In this document: one piece after another, positions 6,568-16,000 of the stretch
How the letters are laid out: each line of letters begins with the position of its first letter
Position numbering within the stretch: the stretch's first letter is position 1
Translations under genes and position numbers: made by a program
Notes under the pieces: generated by a model
The model's input: the letters and a program-made list of their open reading frames with translations, nothing else
Database searches by the model: none
Told to the model about the DNA's origin: nothing
Assembly (NCBI GenBank): GCA_905201685.1
Contig: CAJKOW010000024.1
Coordinates: forward strand, 1-29,267
Source of the DNA: an uncultured Bacteroides sp.
GTDB taxonomy: Bacteria; Bacteroidota; Bacteroidia; Bacteroidales; Bacteroidaceae
Length of the DNA: 29,267 nt
Direction: 5' to 3'

Positions 6568-8637
6568 ATGAAACTCCGTTTGATATTTATCCTGCCTCTT
6601 CTGTTGGCATTAGTTGCAGAAATTAGTTGCGCCTCTGCGCAGTCGGCAGTATCACTTATTCCTCAGCCCCAAAGATGTAAGCTTTCTGCGGGTACTTTTA
6701 CATTTGCATCTGGAGGAAAATTCTTCACTAACCTGAAGGGGACTGAACGCGCAAATCTGGTTGCTATGCTGACTTCTTCTCCATTCGGCCTACAGTCGTC
6801 AAAGGACGAACAGGTGCCTTTCCGTTTCAATTTGGTCGATTCTATTCCGGAGATAAATGCTGCCGAAGGTTACACCTTGACGATCAGTCCCGAGGGTGTG
6901 CATGCTGAGGCTGTTACGGAGGCGGGACTTTTCTATGCTTTCCAGTCCCTGTTGCAACTGGCGGAGAAAGGAGCTGAAGAAGATAGCTGGAGTTTGCCTT
7001 GTGTGGACATTGACGACTATCCACGTTTCAGTTACCGTGGTCTGCATCTCGACGTATCGCGACACTTCCGTTCGAAGGAGTTTGTGATGAAGCAGCTTGA
7101 TGCCATGGCCCGTTACAAGCTGAACCGTTTCCATTGGCATCTGACCGACGGTGCGGGCTGGCGGCTGGAAATCAAACGTTACCCTCAACTGACGGAGCAG
7201 ACCGCCTATCGTCCTTATCCCAACTGGAAAGCCTGGTGGAGGGGAGGCCGTAAGTATTGTCGCCGGGATGAAGCAGGTGCCGAAGGCGGATATTATACGC
7301 AAGACGATGTGCGTGAAATCGTGGAACACGCCCGTAAGCTGCATATCACTGTCATTCCTGAAATCGAGATGCCCGGTCATTCGGAAGAAGTACTGGCCGT
7401 ATTTCCTCAGTTATCCTGCTCGGGTAAGCCTTATCAGAACGGTGAATTATGCATAGGCAATGAGGAAACATTTACATTTCTGCAGAACGTATTGTTGGAA
7501 GTGATGGAACTTTTCCCTTCGGAGTACATCCATGTCGGTGGAGATGAAGCGGTTAAAAGCAGTTGGGAGAAGTGCCCGAAGTGTCAGAAACGTATTCGCG
7601 AGGAGGGATTGAAAGACGAGAAGGAGTTGCAGGGCTACTTGATTCGTCGTATTGAAAAGTTCCTCAACAGTCACGGCCGCAAACTGATAGGCTGGGACGA
7701 GATTCTGGAAGGTGGACTGGCTCCGAGTGCTACTGTAATGTCGTGGCGGGGCGAGCAGGGAGGCGTTGCTGCCGCGAAGGCTGGTCACGATGTTGTCATG
7801 ACTCCCGGCGAGTATTGCTATTTGGATGCTTATCAGGATGCTCCTGTGACGCAGCCCGAAGCGATTGGCGGTTATCTGACCTTGGAGAAAGTATATTCCT
7901 ACAATCCTGTTCCTGAAGAATTGTCCGACGGACAGCGTCGGTTCATCAAAGGGGTGCAGGCCAATGTCTGGGCCGAGTATATTCCTACCGCCGAGCATGC
8001 CGAATATATGATTTATCCGCGCCTGCTGGCATTGGCCGAAGTGGCGTGGACAGAGCCGGATCGTAAAGACTGGATTCGTTTCCGGAAAACCGTCTTAAGG
8101 GAGACTGAATGGTTGCAGTCGCAGGGCTACCATCCTTTCGACCTGAATAAAGAAGTGGGTGAGCGTCCGGAGTCTCTGCAGCCGGTCGAACATCTTGCTT
8201 TGCATTGTCCGGTGACGTATGCCCAACCTTTCTCATCAGCTTATCCGGCAGCGGGCGATTCTACGCTCACTGATGGTTTGCGTGGAGGCTGGACGTATGG
8301 CGACCGTCGCTGGCAAGGCTTTCTGTGCAAGGATGTGGACGTAACCATCGATTTGGGCAAACTGACGGATATCAGCCTGGTGGAAGCGGACTTTCTGCAA
8401 CTGCGGGGGCCTGAAGTATGGCTCCCGAAGGAGGTGGTGATTTCTTTGTCCGAGGATGGTCTCCACTTCGACGAGGTGAAGCGCATTGTGACCGACGTTC
8501 CTGTCACCGAGGAACGGCTAACCTTCCGCAATTATCGGTGGGAAGGCAATGCAAAAGTTCGGTATGTCCGTTTCCAGGGATTTATGAATCGGGAGGTGAT
8601 GGGCTGGTTGTTTACCGATGAAATTGTAGTCAAGTAA
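6568..8637 (+). CDS. GH20 beta-N-acetylhexosaminidase, exported
   Basis: This 689-residue exported enzyme removes terminal beta-linked GlcNAc (or GalNAc) from glycans by substrate-assisted retaining catalysis. A signal peptide (about 1-24, likely cut after ASA) is followed by the GH20b domain (about 28-150) and the catalytic barrel (about 155-510). The barrel carries FHWHLTDGAGWRLEI, IPEIEMPGHSEE, the hallmark HVGGDE at 322-327 (Asp326/Glu327 being the catalytic pair) and IGWDEIL. The C-terminal part (about 540-689) resembles an F5/8 type C carbohydrate-binding fold (VDVTIDLGKL..., KVRYVRFQGF). It is the first gene of a same-strand run of four glycosidases. In an N-glycan pathway it would remove antennary or core GlcNAc. 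Confidence 0.95.
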   Translation: MKLRLIFILPLLLALVAEISCASAQSAVSLIPQPQRCKLSAGTFTFASGGKFFTNLKGTERANLVAMLTSSPFGLQSSKDEQVPFRFNLVDSIPEINAAEGYTLTISPEGVHAEAVTEAGLFYAFQSLLQLAEKGAEEDSWSLPCVDIDDYPRFSYRGLHLDVSRHFRSKEFVMKQLDAMARYKLNRFHWHLTDGAGWRLEIKRYPQLTEQTAYRPYPNWKAWWRGGRKYCRRDEAGAEGGYYTQDDVREIVEHARKLHITVIPEIEMPGHSEEVLAVFPQLSCSGKPYQNGELCIGNEETFTFLQNVLLEVMELFPSEYIHVGGDEAVKSSWEKCPKCQKRIREEGLKDEKELQGYLIRRIEKFLNSHGRKLIGWDEILEGGLAPSATVMSWRGEQGGVAAAKAGHDVVMTPGEYCYLDAYQDAPVTQPEAIGGYLTLEKVYSYNPVPEELSDGQRRFIKGVQANVWAEYIPTAEHAEYMIYPRLLALAEVAWTEPDRKDWIRFRKTVLRETEWLQSQGYHPFDLNKEVGERPESLQPVEHLALHCPVTYAQPFSSAYPAAGDSTLTDGLRGGWTYGDRRWQGFLCKDVDVTIDLGKLTDISLVEADFLQLRGPEVWLPKEVVISLSEDGLHFDEVKRIVTDVPVTEERLTFRNYRWEGNAKVRYVRFQGFMNREVMGWLFTDEIVVK

Positions 8638-8645
8638 GATAATTC

Positions 8646-8812
8646 AACTTTCGCAAGCTCAAGTTACAGTTGACAAGCAACAAGTTGACGAGTTAACAAG
8701 GCGTTTGTAGCGAGTCGTTTCAAGCAGCACTTTATCAAATAGGGAGTTCCAGCCTAGTAGCCTTGTTAACTGAAGCCTCGTCAACTAAGAAGTTGAGACT
8801 TGCGAAACTTAA
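8646..8812. repeat. Intergenic palindromic repeat, family A copy 1
   Basis: This imperfect palindrome of about 167 bp starts AACTTTCGCAAGCTCAAGTT and ends in a matching inverted arm, TTGAGACTTGCGAAACTT. The inner arms (AGTTGACAAG..GTTAACAAGGC and its partner GCCTTGTTAACTGAAGCC..) also pair loosely, so the whole unit could fold into one long hairpin. The central stretch CTTTATCAAA is conserved in the copies at 12825 (inverted) and 24062. It lies between the GH20 and GH125 genes and ends 22 bp before the GH125 start. Confidence 0.85.
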
Positions 8813-8834
8813 GTAAAATAAGTAAATAGAATAT

Positions 8835-10322
8835 ATGATGAACCAAAATCTACTGGCTGCCGCCCTGATGTTGGCGGGATTGGTATCGGGCACTGCCGCA
8901 GCCGAAGACCGTTACGGGATGTCTTATCTGGTTGGACAACTTCCGGAAGTGTCCTCCTTGACAGTACAAAACGATAACGTGGGACGTTACATCAGTCAGC
9001 GTCCCAAGCCGGAAGAGCGTCTGTTCCGGTCTGATGTCATCGAAAAGAAGATTGCTGAAATAAAGGCATTGCTGAAGAATCCTTATCTGGCCTGGATGTT
9101 CGAGAACTGTTTTCCCAATACATTAGATACTACCGTACACTTCCGCATGTTGGATGGTAAGCCGGATACTTTCGTCTATACGGGAGACATTCATGCCATG
9201 TGGCTGCGCGATTCCGGCGCCCAGGTGTGGCCTTATGTACAGTTTGCCAACGACGATCCCCAGCTGAAAGCAATGCTCGAAGGAGTCATTCGCCGTCAGT
9301 TTATGTGCATCAATCTCGATTCGTATGCCAATGCTTTCAACGACGGACCAACCGAGAGTGAATGGGAAACCGACCGCACAGCCATGAAGCCCGAACTGCA
9401 CGAGCGCAAATGGGAGATAGACTCTTTGTGCTATCCGTTGCGGCTTGCCTATCACTATTGGAAAGTGACGGGCGATACCGGTATCTTCGATGAAAGCTGG
9501 CTGAAGGCTATCGGTAACGTACTTCGTACCTTCAAGGAACAGCAGCGTAAAGAGGATAGGGGGCCTTACCGTTTCCAGCGCAAAACCGAACGTGCTACCG
9601 ATACTACCATCAACGACGGTTGGGGAGCACCTGCCAATCCGGTAGGTCTGATAGTCTCCATTTTCCGTCCGTCGGACGACGCTACAACCCTGCCTTTTCT
9701 CATTCCGTCCAACTTCTTTGCCGTGACTTCTTTGCGGAAAGCGGCCGAGATTCTGACGGAAGTGAACAAGAATGGGGAACTGGCACGTCAATGTATGGAT
9801 CTGGCCAATGAAGTAGAGCAGGCTCTGAAAAAATATGCCACCTGCGAGCATCCTGAATATGGTACAATCTATGCTTACGAGATAGACGGTTATGGCAGCC
9901 GCATACTGATGGACGATGCCAACGTGCCCAGCCTGTTGGCTCTGCCTTATTTGGGAGACGTCGATGTCAACGATCCCGTCTATCAGAATACACGCCGCTT
10001 TGTTTGGAGCGAGGACAATCCTTATTTCTTCAGGGGAGAGGCGGGCGAAGGCATTGGAGGACCGCACATCGGATACGATATGGTGTGGCCCATGAGCATC
10101 ATGATGAAAGCCTTTACCAGTCAGGACGACGAGGAAATCAGGCAGTGCCTCCGTATGCTGATGACAACCGATGCCGGTACCGGCTTCATGCACGAATCGT
10201 TCCATAAGGACAATCCTGAAAAGTTCACCCGTAAATGGTTTGCCTGGCAGAACACCTTGTTCGGTGAGCTGATCATCAAGTTAATCAATGACGGGAAGTT
10301 GGATTTATTGAATAGTCTGTAA
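8835..10322 (+). CDS. GH125 exo-alpha-1,6-mannosidase, exported
   Basis: This 495-residue protein with an N-terminal signal peptide (cut near TAAAED) matches family GH125 (formerly DUF1237), inverting enzymes that release alpha-1,6-linked mannose. Supporting stretches are GDIHAMWLRDSGAQVWPY, FNDGPTESEWETD, HERKWEIDSLCYPLRLAYHYW, NDGWGAPANPVGLIVSIFRPSDD, DDANVPSLLALPYLG and the C-terminal TGFMHESFH, where Glu454 is a plausible catalytic acid by position. Length is typical for the family. The start could be the ATG at 8835 or the next codon at 8838. The GH92 gene follows after 30 bp, so the two are almost certainly one transcript. Together they would strip alpha-mannose branches from N-glycans or mannan. 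Confidence 0.94.
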   Translation: MMNQNLLAAALMLAGLVSGTAAAEDRYGMSYLVGQLPEVSSLTVQNDNVGRYISQRPKPEERLFRSDVIEKKIAEIKALLKNPYLAWMFENCFPNTLDTTVHFRMLDGKPDTFVYTGDIHAMWLRDSGAQVWPYVQFANDDPQLKAMLEGVIRRQFMCINLDSYANAFNDGPTESEWETDRTAMKPELHERKWEIDSLCYPLRLAYHYWKVTGDTGIFDESWLKAIGNVLRTFKEQQRKEDRGPYRFQRKTERATDTTINDGWGAPANPVGLIVSIFRPSDDATTLPFLIPSNFFAVTSLRKAAEILTEVNKNGELARQCMDLANEVEQALKKYATCEHPEYGTIYAYEIDGYGSRILMDDANVPSLLALPYLGDVDVNDPVYQNTRRFVWSEDNPYFFRGEAGEGIGGPHIGYDMVWPMSIMMKAFTSQDDEEIRQCLRMLMTTDAGTGFMHESFHKDNPEKFTRKWFAWQNTLFGELIIKLINDGKLDLLNSL

Positions 10323-10352
10323 CGATTAAAACCTTCAAACAAACATAATGCC

Positions 10353-12620
10353 ATGAAAATACATTCATTTACCACAGGTATGTTGCTGTGTGGACTGTTG
10401 ACTGTGATGTCGTCCGCATGCGTTTCACAGAAAGAAAACAGTACGGTTGGTGCGGATTACCTCCGTTACGTAGATCCTTATATCGGTTCGGGTGGGCACG
10501 GGCATGCCTTTGTAGGAGCCAGTGTCCCCTTGGGCATGGTGCAGGTCGGACCGCAAAACATTCATAAAGGATGGGACTGGTGCTCCGGTTATCATTACTC
10601 GGACAGTGTGCTGATCGGCTTCAGCCATACGCACCTTAGCGGTACTGGGTGTGCCGATTTGGGCGATGTGCTTCTGATGCCTTATGTAGGCGATGTCCGT
10701 ACCGCCCGTGGTGAGCAGGACAACATTGAGGGAACCTGTTCGACCTATTACTCCCACGAGAATGAAGAAGTCGCTCCCGGTTATTATTCGTTGCTGATGG
10801 ACAATGGCGTACGTGCCGAGCTGACGGCTACCGACCGTGTTGCCATTCATCGTTATACTTACCCCGAAGGAACACCCCGGCTATTGGTGAACTTAAAGGA
10901 AGGCAACGGCGATCGTGCCTTTGCGACTGCGTTGAAACGGGTGGATGAATATACGGTTGAGGGATATCGCTTTTCCAAGGGATGGAGTCCGCAGCACAAG
11001 GTCTTTTTTGTGCTGAGGTCCGATCAACCGATTGAAAGTGTAGCTGTATTCGCTGATGATGTTCCTGCCGGGCAGGATAGTCTGTCGGGCGAAGCTGTGA
11101 AAGGGGTACTGACCTTTCGGAGCAATCCGAAGCATGTGCAGCTCAAGATGGCTCTTTCGTCCGTCAGTTGTGCCAACGCTTTGGCTAATCTGAAGGCTGA
11201 GCAACCCGGATGGAATTTTGAGAAGGTTCGTACGGATGCCGAAAGACGTTGGAACAGGATGCTTTCGTGTGTGAACGTAGAGAGCGGTGACGAACGTGGC
11301 AAGAAGATTTTTTATACCAGTTTGTATCACATGTTCATTGCTCCGACACTGTATGCCGATGTGAACGGAGAGTTTCGTGGGCACGATGATAAAATCTACA
11401 AGGCCGACTATTGGACTAACTATTCTACCTTCTCGTTGTGGGATACGTACCGCACTCTTCATCCGTTGCTTACCATTCTTCAACCTCAGTTGGTGCCCGA
11501 CATGGTGAATTCCATGCTGAGTATTTACGACCAGCAGGGTAAGTTGCCCATCTGGCCGTTAGTGGGAGGTGAAACCAATCAAATGCCGGGTTACAGTGCC
11601 ATTCCGGTAATAGCCGATGCCTATCTGAAGGGTTTCCGTGGTTTCGACCCCGAACGGGCTTTGAAGTATATGGTCGCTTCAGCTACTTGCAACAAGCAGC
11701 GGGGTGTCCCCTACGTGATGGAGAAAGGCTGGATACCTTGTGATAAGATGCCCGAAGCCACTTCCATTGCCATGGAATATGCCGTAGGCGACTGGGGTCT
11801 GGCCATGATGGCTCAAAAGATGGGCAAAGAAGATATATATAATACTTTTTGGAAGCGTGGGCACTACTACGAACAGTATTTTGACAAGAGCATCAACTTC
11901 ATCCGTCCGAAGATGAACGACGGCAGTTGGCGTGCACCTTACGATCCTTTCCTGTCTATTCACGGATGGGGTGATTTCTGTGAGGGCAATGGCTGGCATT
12001 ATACTTTCTTCGTGCCTCAGCATCCCGAAGGCCTCATCAGTCTGATGGGGGGCGACGACCGCTTCGCCAGTAAGTTGGACTCGCTCTTTGTGGCCGAAGG
12101 TGATATGGGTGAGCAGGCTTCGGCCGACATCAGTGGCCTGATAGGCATGTATGCCCACGGCAACGAGCCCAGTCATCACGTGGCTTACCTCTATGTTTAT
12201 GCCGGTCAGCAGTGGAAGACGGCTGAAAAAGTCAGTTACATTCAGCACAATTTTTATACCGATCGTCCCGATGGCATCATCGGCAATGAGGATTGCGGTC
12301 AGATGTCGGCCTGGCATGTGTTGTCTGCTTTAGGATTCTATCAGGTCAATCCGTCTCACGGAGTGTATGTCTTCGGAAGTCCGCTTTTCGAAAAAGTTAC
12401 CGTCAATCTTCCGGAAGGCAAGACATTTGTGATAGAGGCTCCGGCAGTCAGCAAGGACAACAAATACATTCAGTCCGTCCGACTGAATGGGGTGTCTTAT
12501 CCGAAAAGCTATATCACGTACGAAGATATTATGAAAGGCGGTACGCTGACCTTCGAGATGGGCAATAAACCGAATGAACAGTTTGGCGCTGCTCCGGCAG
12601 ACCGTCCCCGTTCCTATTAG
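10353..12620 (+). CDS. GH92 alpha-mannosidase lipoprotein
   Basis: This 755-residue protein has a lipoprotein signal ending MSSAC (Cys23), which places it at the outer membrane or in the periplasm. The GH92 signature runs YVDPYIGSGGHGHAFVGASVPLGMVQVGPQN near the N-terminus, with GFSHTHLSGTGCADLGD, WDTYRTLHPL, GNEPSHHVAYLY (603-614) and NEDCGQMSAWHVLSALGFY (starting at 645). GH92 enzymes are calcium-dependent inverting exo-alpha-mannosidases, mostly alpha-1,2 or alpha-1,3 specific. The sequence alone does not say which linkage is preferred. The signature residues of the family are present and the length is normal. It is co-transcribed with the GH125 gene just upstream. Confidence 0.96.
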   Translation: MKIHSFTTGMLLCGLLTVMSSACVSQKENSTVGADYLRYVDPYIGSGGHGHAFVGASVPLGMVQVGPQNIHKGWDWCSGYHYSDSVLIGFSHTHLSGTGCADLGDVLLMPYVGDVRTARGEQDNIEGTCSTYYSHENEEVAPGYYSLLMDNGVRAELTATDRVAIHRYTYPEGTPRLLVNLKEGNGDRAFATALKRVDEYTVEGYRFSKGWSPQHKVFFVLRSDQPIESVAVFADDVPAGQDSLSGEAVKGVLTFRSNPKHVQLKMALSSVSCANALANLKAEQPGWNFEKVRTDAERRWNRMLSCVNVESGDERGKKIFYTSLYHMFIAPTLYADVNGEFRGHDDKIYKADYWTNYSTFSLWDTYRTLHPLLTILQPQLVPDMVNSMLSIYDQQGKLPIWPLVGGETNQMPGYSAIPVIADAYLKGFRGFDPERALKYMVASATCNKQRGVPYVMEKGWIPCDKMPEATSIAMEYAVGDWGLAMMAQKMGKEDIYNTFWKRGHYYEQYFDKSINFIRPKMNDGSWRAPYDPFLSIHGWGDFCEGNGWHYTFFVPQHPEGLISLMGGDDRFASKLDSLFVAEGDMGEQASADISGLIGMYAHGNEPSHHVAYLYVYAGQQWKTAEKVSYIQHNFYTDRPDGIIGNEDCGQMSAWHVLSALGFYQVNPSHGVYVFGSPLFEKVTVNLPEGKTFVIEAPAVSKDNKYIQSVRLNGVSYPKSYITYEDIMKGGTLTFEMGNKPNEQFGAAPADRPRSY

Positions 12621-12633
12621 TTTATATGATTTA

Positions 12634-12829
12634 ATTTAAGTTCCGCATGTAATACTTTCCTGGAAGTTAAGAAGTTATAGAAGTTATCACTCCGCTTTGC
12701 TCTGTTAGAAGTTAAAGCCGATAGTCTTGCAAAAGGGAAAATTGGCCGTAACAGGTCTATTGGCCTTTAACTTCTAAGCCCACTTTAGTGGGCGATAACT
12801 TTTTCTAACTCCTTTAACTCCTGCAAGTT
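12634..12829. repeat. Intergenic palindromic repeat, family B copy 2
   Basis: The right half (from about 12765) matches the element at 27812-27977 in the same orientation: CTATTGGC, then TTCTAAG, then a hairpin GCCCACT/AGTGGGC (12778-12784 with 12787-12793), then GATAACTT and AACTCCT. The left half is more diverged (GGAAGTTAAGAAGTTATAGA) but keeps the repeated GAAGTTA units. It ends in AAGTTTCGCAA, which it shares with the adjoining family A copy. It lies between the GH92 and GH2 genes. Confidence 0.75.
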
Positions 12830-12993
12830 TCGCAATTGCTCAACTTGGTCGTTGACAAGTCTTCAGTCAACAAGACAATAAGGTCTGGAATACCCTGTTT
12901 GATAAAGGGGCCGTCTGAAACGGTTTTCTACAAACGCCTTGTCAACTCGTTAACTTGTTACTCGTCAACTGCAACTTGAGCTCGCGAATTGAA
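12825..12993. repeat. Intergenic palindromic repeat, family A copy 2 (inverted)
   Basis: The reverse complement aligns by eye over its full length with the copies at 8646 and 24062, including GTTGACGAGTAACAAGTT, CAAGGCGTTTGTA and CTTTATCAAACAGG. It is fused end to end with the family B copy on its left through a shared AAGTTTCGCAA. It ends 32 bp before the start of the GH2 gene. The 12621-13025 gap thus consists almost wholly of these two repeats, and no separate gene was seen there. Confidence 0.85.
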
Positions 12994-13025
12994 AATCGAC
13001 GAAGTCAAAGTTGAGTATATGATTT

Positions 13026-16000
13026 ATGAAGAAGAAAGACATTGCAACTTTAATACTATATGCTGAGACAGGGGCATTGTTGCTTCTGTCCGGCTGCGCC
13101 GATGCACAGACTGTTTCGGAGCGGAGCTATCTGCGTTCCGATTATTACACTCGTGGCATTGGTGTCTATCCGGGCAGTCCGAAAGAAGACTTTTCACCCG
13201 AGTTGTTACCCGGGGGTGACCAATACCGTAACCTGGCCCTTTTGCGGGCTACTTACCAGTCGTCGGCTTATGATTACAACCTGACATCACAGCTTTTGAC
13301 AGACGGCATCGTGACCGACCAAGCTCCTCAGTATTTCGACCTTCGTACTGCCGAGGGCAGTGCTCCCAAGCGTGAAAGGGAGTGGATAATCGATGGCGGA
13401 CCATATTCCCGCAACAGTGTGCGTGGTGAGGATGCCTTTTTCCTGTTCAGAATGCACAACTATAGCAAAACTGTCAGCCGTGCAGTTATCACCGGTACGT
13501 TGGTCTATGACGATAAGTTGGCTCAAGATGGTTACGAAATGACGTGGGAAGCATCGAACGACGGTACTGCGTGGACGGTGCTGGCGGTGAACCGCGGAAG
13601 TGGATTACCGGGTAAGGCTCGTAGCGGTAGGGTTGAGGTGAACGATCCCAACAAGCAGACCGGTACTGTGACTATGCCCGTTCGTCAGTTGGAAGAAACC
13701 TTTTGCTTTCCCAATTCCACTGCTTATTCTTCCTATCGCATTCGTCTGCGGATGAAAGGCGCTTACGAGTGGACTTTCCACGAAGTTGAGTTTACCGATG
13801 ACGATGGGCCGGTCGATTTGAAGCCCTCGCAGTATTTTACCAGTGTCTGGATGAGTGCCACGGCAGGTAAGGAATGGGTGAGTGTGGATTTAGGAGTCCG
13901 GTCTGAATTCGACAAGGTGATTTTGCATTGGGTGAACAAGGCTGTTCAAGGGAAGATACAGACTTCGGACGATGCCCGAACGTGGCACGACGTTGCTTCA
14001 TTGCCCGGCGGAACAGGGTTGACGGACCGTGTAGCCGTTGATGGAAAAGCACGTTATGTACGTATCTGTATGGATCGGTCTGCCGATGGAGAACGCTACA
14101 TATTAAGTGAGTTGGAGGTAATGGGTAGGGGAGGACTTTTGCCACAGGCGGTAGCCATGCCTCGGGCAGCAGATGGCAAACTGATTCTTTCGGGAGGCGG
14201 ATGGCAGCTGCAACGTGCTTCGGAGGTGAAGGCTGGAGGCGAGGAAATATCCTTGTCGGGCTATCAACCCGAAGGTTGGGTGACAGCTACTGTACCGGGC
14301 ACGGTGTTGACTTCGTATAAGAATGTGGGAGCCCTGGCCGATCCGAACTATGCGGACAACCAGCTGATGATATCGGAGTCGTTCTTTAACTCCGACTTCT
14401 GGTATCGCAACGAGTTTCGGATGCCGCAGTCGTTCCGGCGCGAACGGGTTTTCCTGAATTTCGACGGTATCAACTGGAAAGCCAATGTTTACCTGAACGG
14501 ACAACAGGTAGGACGCATCGATGGTGCCTTTATCCGAGGCAGGTTCGACGTGACGGACTGTGTGAAGGAAGGGACAAACGTTCTGGCTGTAGAAATCATC
14601 AAGAATGAACATATTGGTGCCGTGAAGGAGAAGAACAAGCAGAGTACGGACTTCAATGGCGGTATCCTTGGCGCGGACAATCCTACTTTCCATGCCACCA
14701 TCGGCTGGGACTGGATACCGACCGTACGCGGACGAAACATCGGCATTTGGAACGATGTGTATCTGACTACTACGGGACAGGTTACTGTGCAGGATCCTTA
14801 CGTCCGGACTCTATTGGCATTGCCCGATACGACACAGGCCCGGCTACGAGCCGAAGTGGTGGTAAAAAACCACGATGATAAGGCGGTGACAGGAGTTCTG
14901 TCGGGAAAAATAGGCGATATACACTTTGAACAGCCTGTCAGCTTGCAGGCCTGTGAGGAACGGACGGTTGTATTCGATGCCGATCGTTTTTCACAGCTCT
15001 GTGTGCAGCACCCGCGTCTGTGGTGGCCCAACGGTTATGGCACAGCTTATCTGTACGATGCAAACTTTACGTTCAAGGTAAAAGAGGAAATATCCGATAC
15101 CCGTGATTTCAAAGTCGGCATCCGTCAGATGACGTTCGATGAGAAGGAGGGCGTACTGAACCTCTACATCAACGGTCGCCGCTTCATCGGCCGTGGTGGT
15201 AACTGGGGCTTCAGTGAATCGAACCTGAATTACCGGGGTCGTGAATACGAGACGGCTGTAGCCTATCATGCTGACATGAACTTTACCATGCTTCGCAACT
15301 GGGTAGGCATGATTGGCGATGAAGAACTGTATGACGCCTGCGACCGATACGGCATCATGATCTGGCAGGACTTCTGGCTGGCCAATCCTGCCGACGGTCC
15401 CGATCCATCCGACCCGGACATGTTCATTGCCAATGCCAAGGACTATGTGAAGCGCATTCGCAATCATGCCTCGCTTGCTTTGTATTGCGGTCGTAACGAA
15501 GGCTTTCCACCCGATGTCCTCGACAAGGCTTTGCGCCGCATCGTACAGGAAGAACATCCGGAACTTCATTACATTTCCAGTTCGGCTGACGACGTAGTGA
15601 GCGGACATGGCCCATATCGTATGCTGCCTGCCAAAACCTACTTTACATTGGAGACCGGCAACGACAAGTTCCACAGCGAACGCGGCATGCCCAACGTACT
15701 GACCTATGACAGTTTCCTTCGTACCTATTCGCCCGAAGGTATTTGGCCTCAGTCCGACCAGTGGGGTATGCACGACTATACGTTAGAGGGAGCGCAAGGG
15801 GCTGCGTCTTTCAACGAAATCATCGCTTTGGGGTACGGACAACCACAGAGTGCCAAAGAATTTGCCGATTTGGCTCAGTGGGTGAATTACGACGGTCACC
15901 GCAGTCTCTTCGAGTCGCGCAGCAAGAACCGCATGGGACTGTTGATGTGGATGAGTCATCCGTGCTGGCCTTCGATGGTATGGCAGACGTATGACTATTA

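Noticed and set aside
8646..12993. Invertible segment between opposed family A copies (GH125-GH92)
   Set aside because: The two copies are opposed but clearly diverged, the genes between keep operon order with their neighbours, and no site-specific recombinase is seen.
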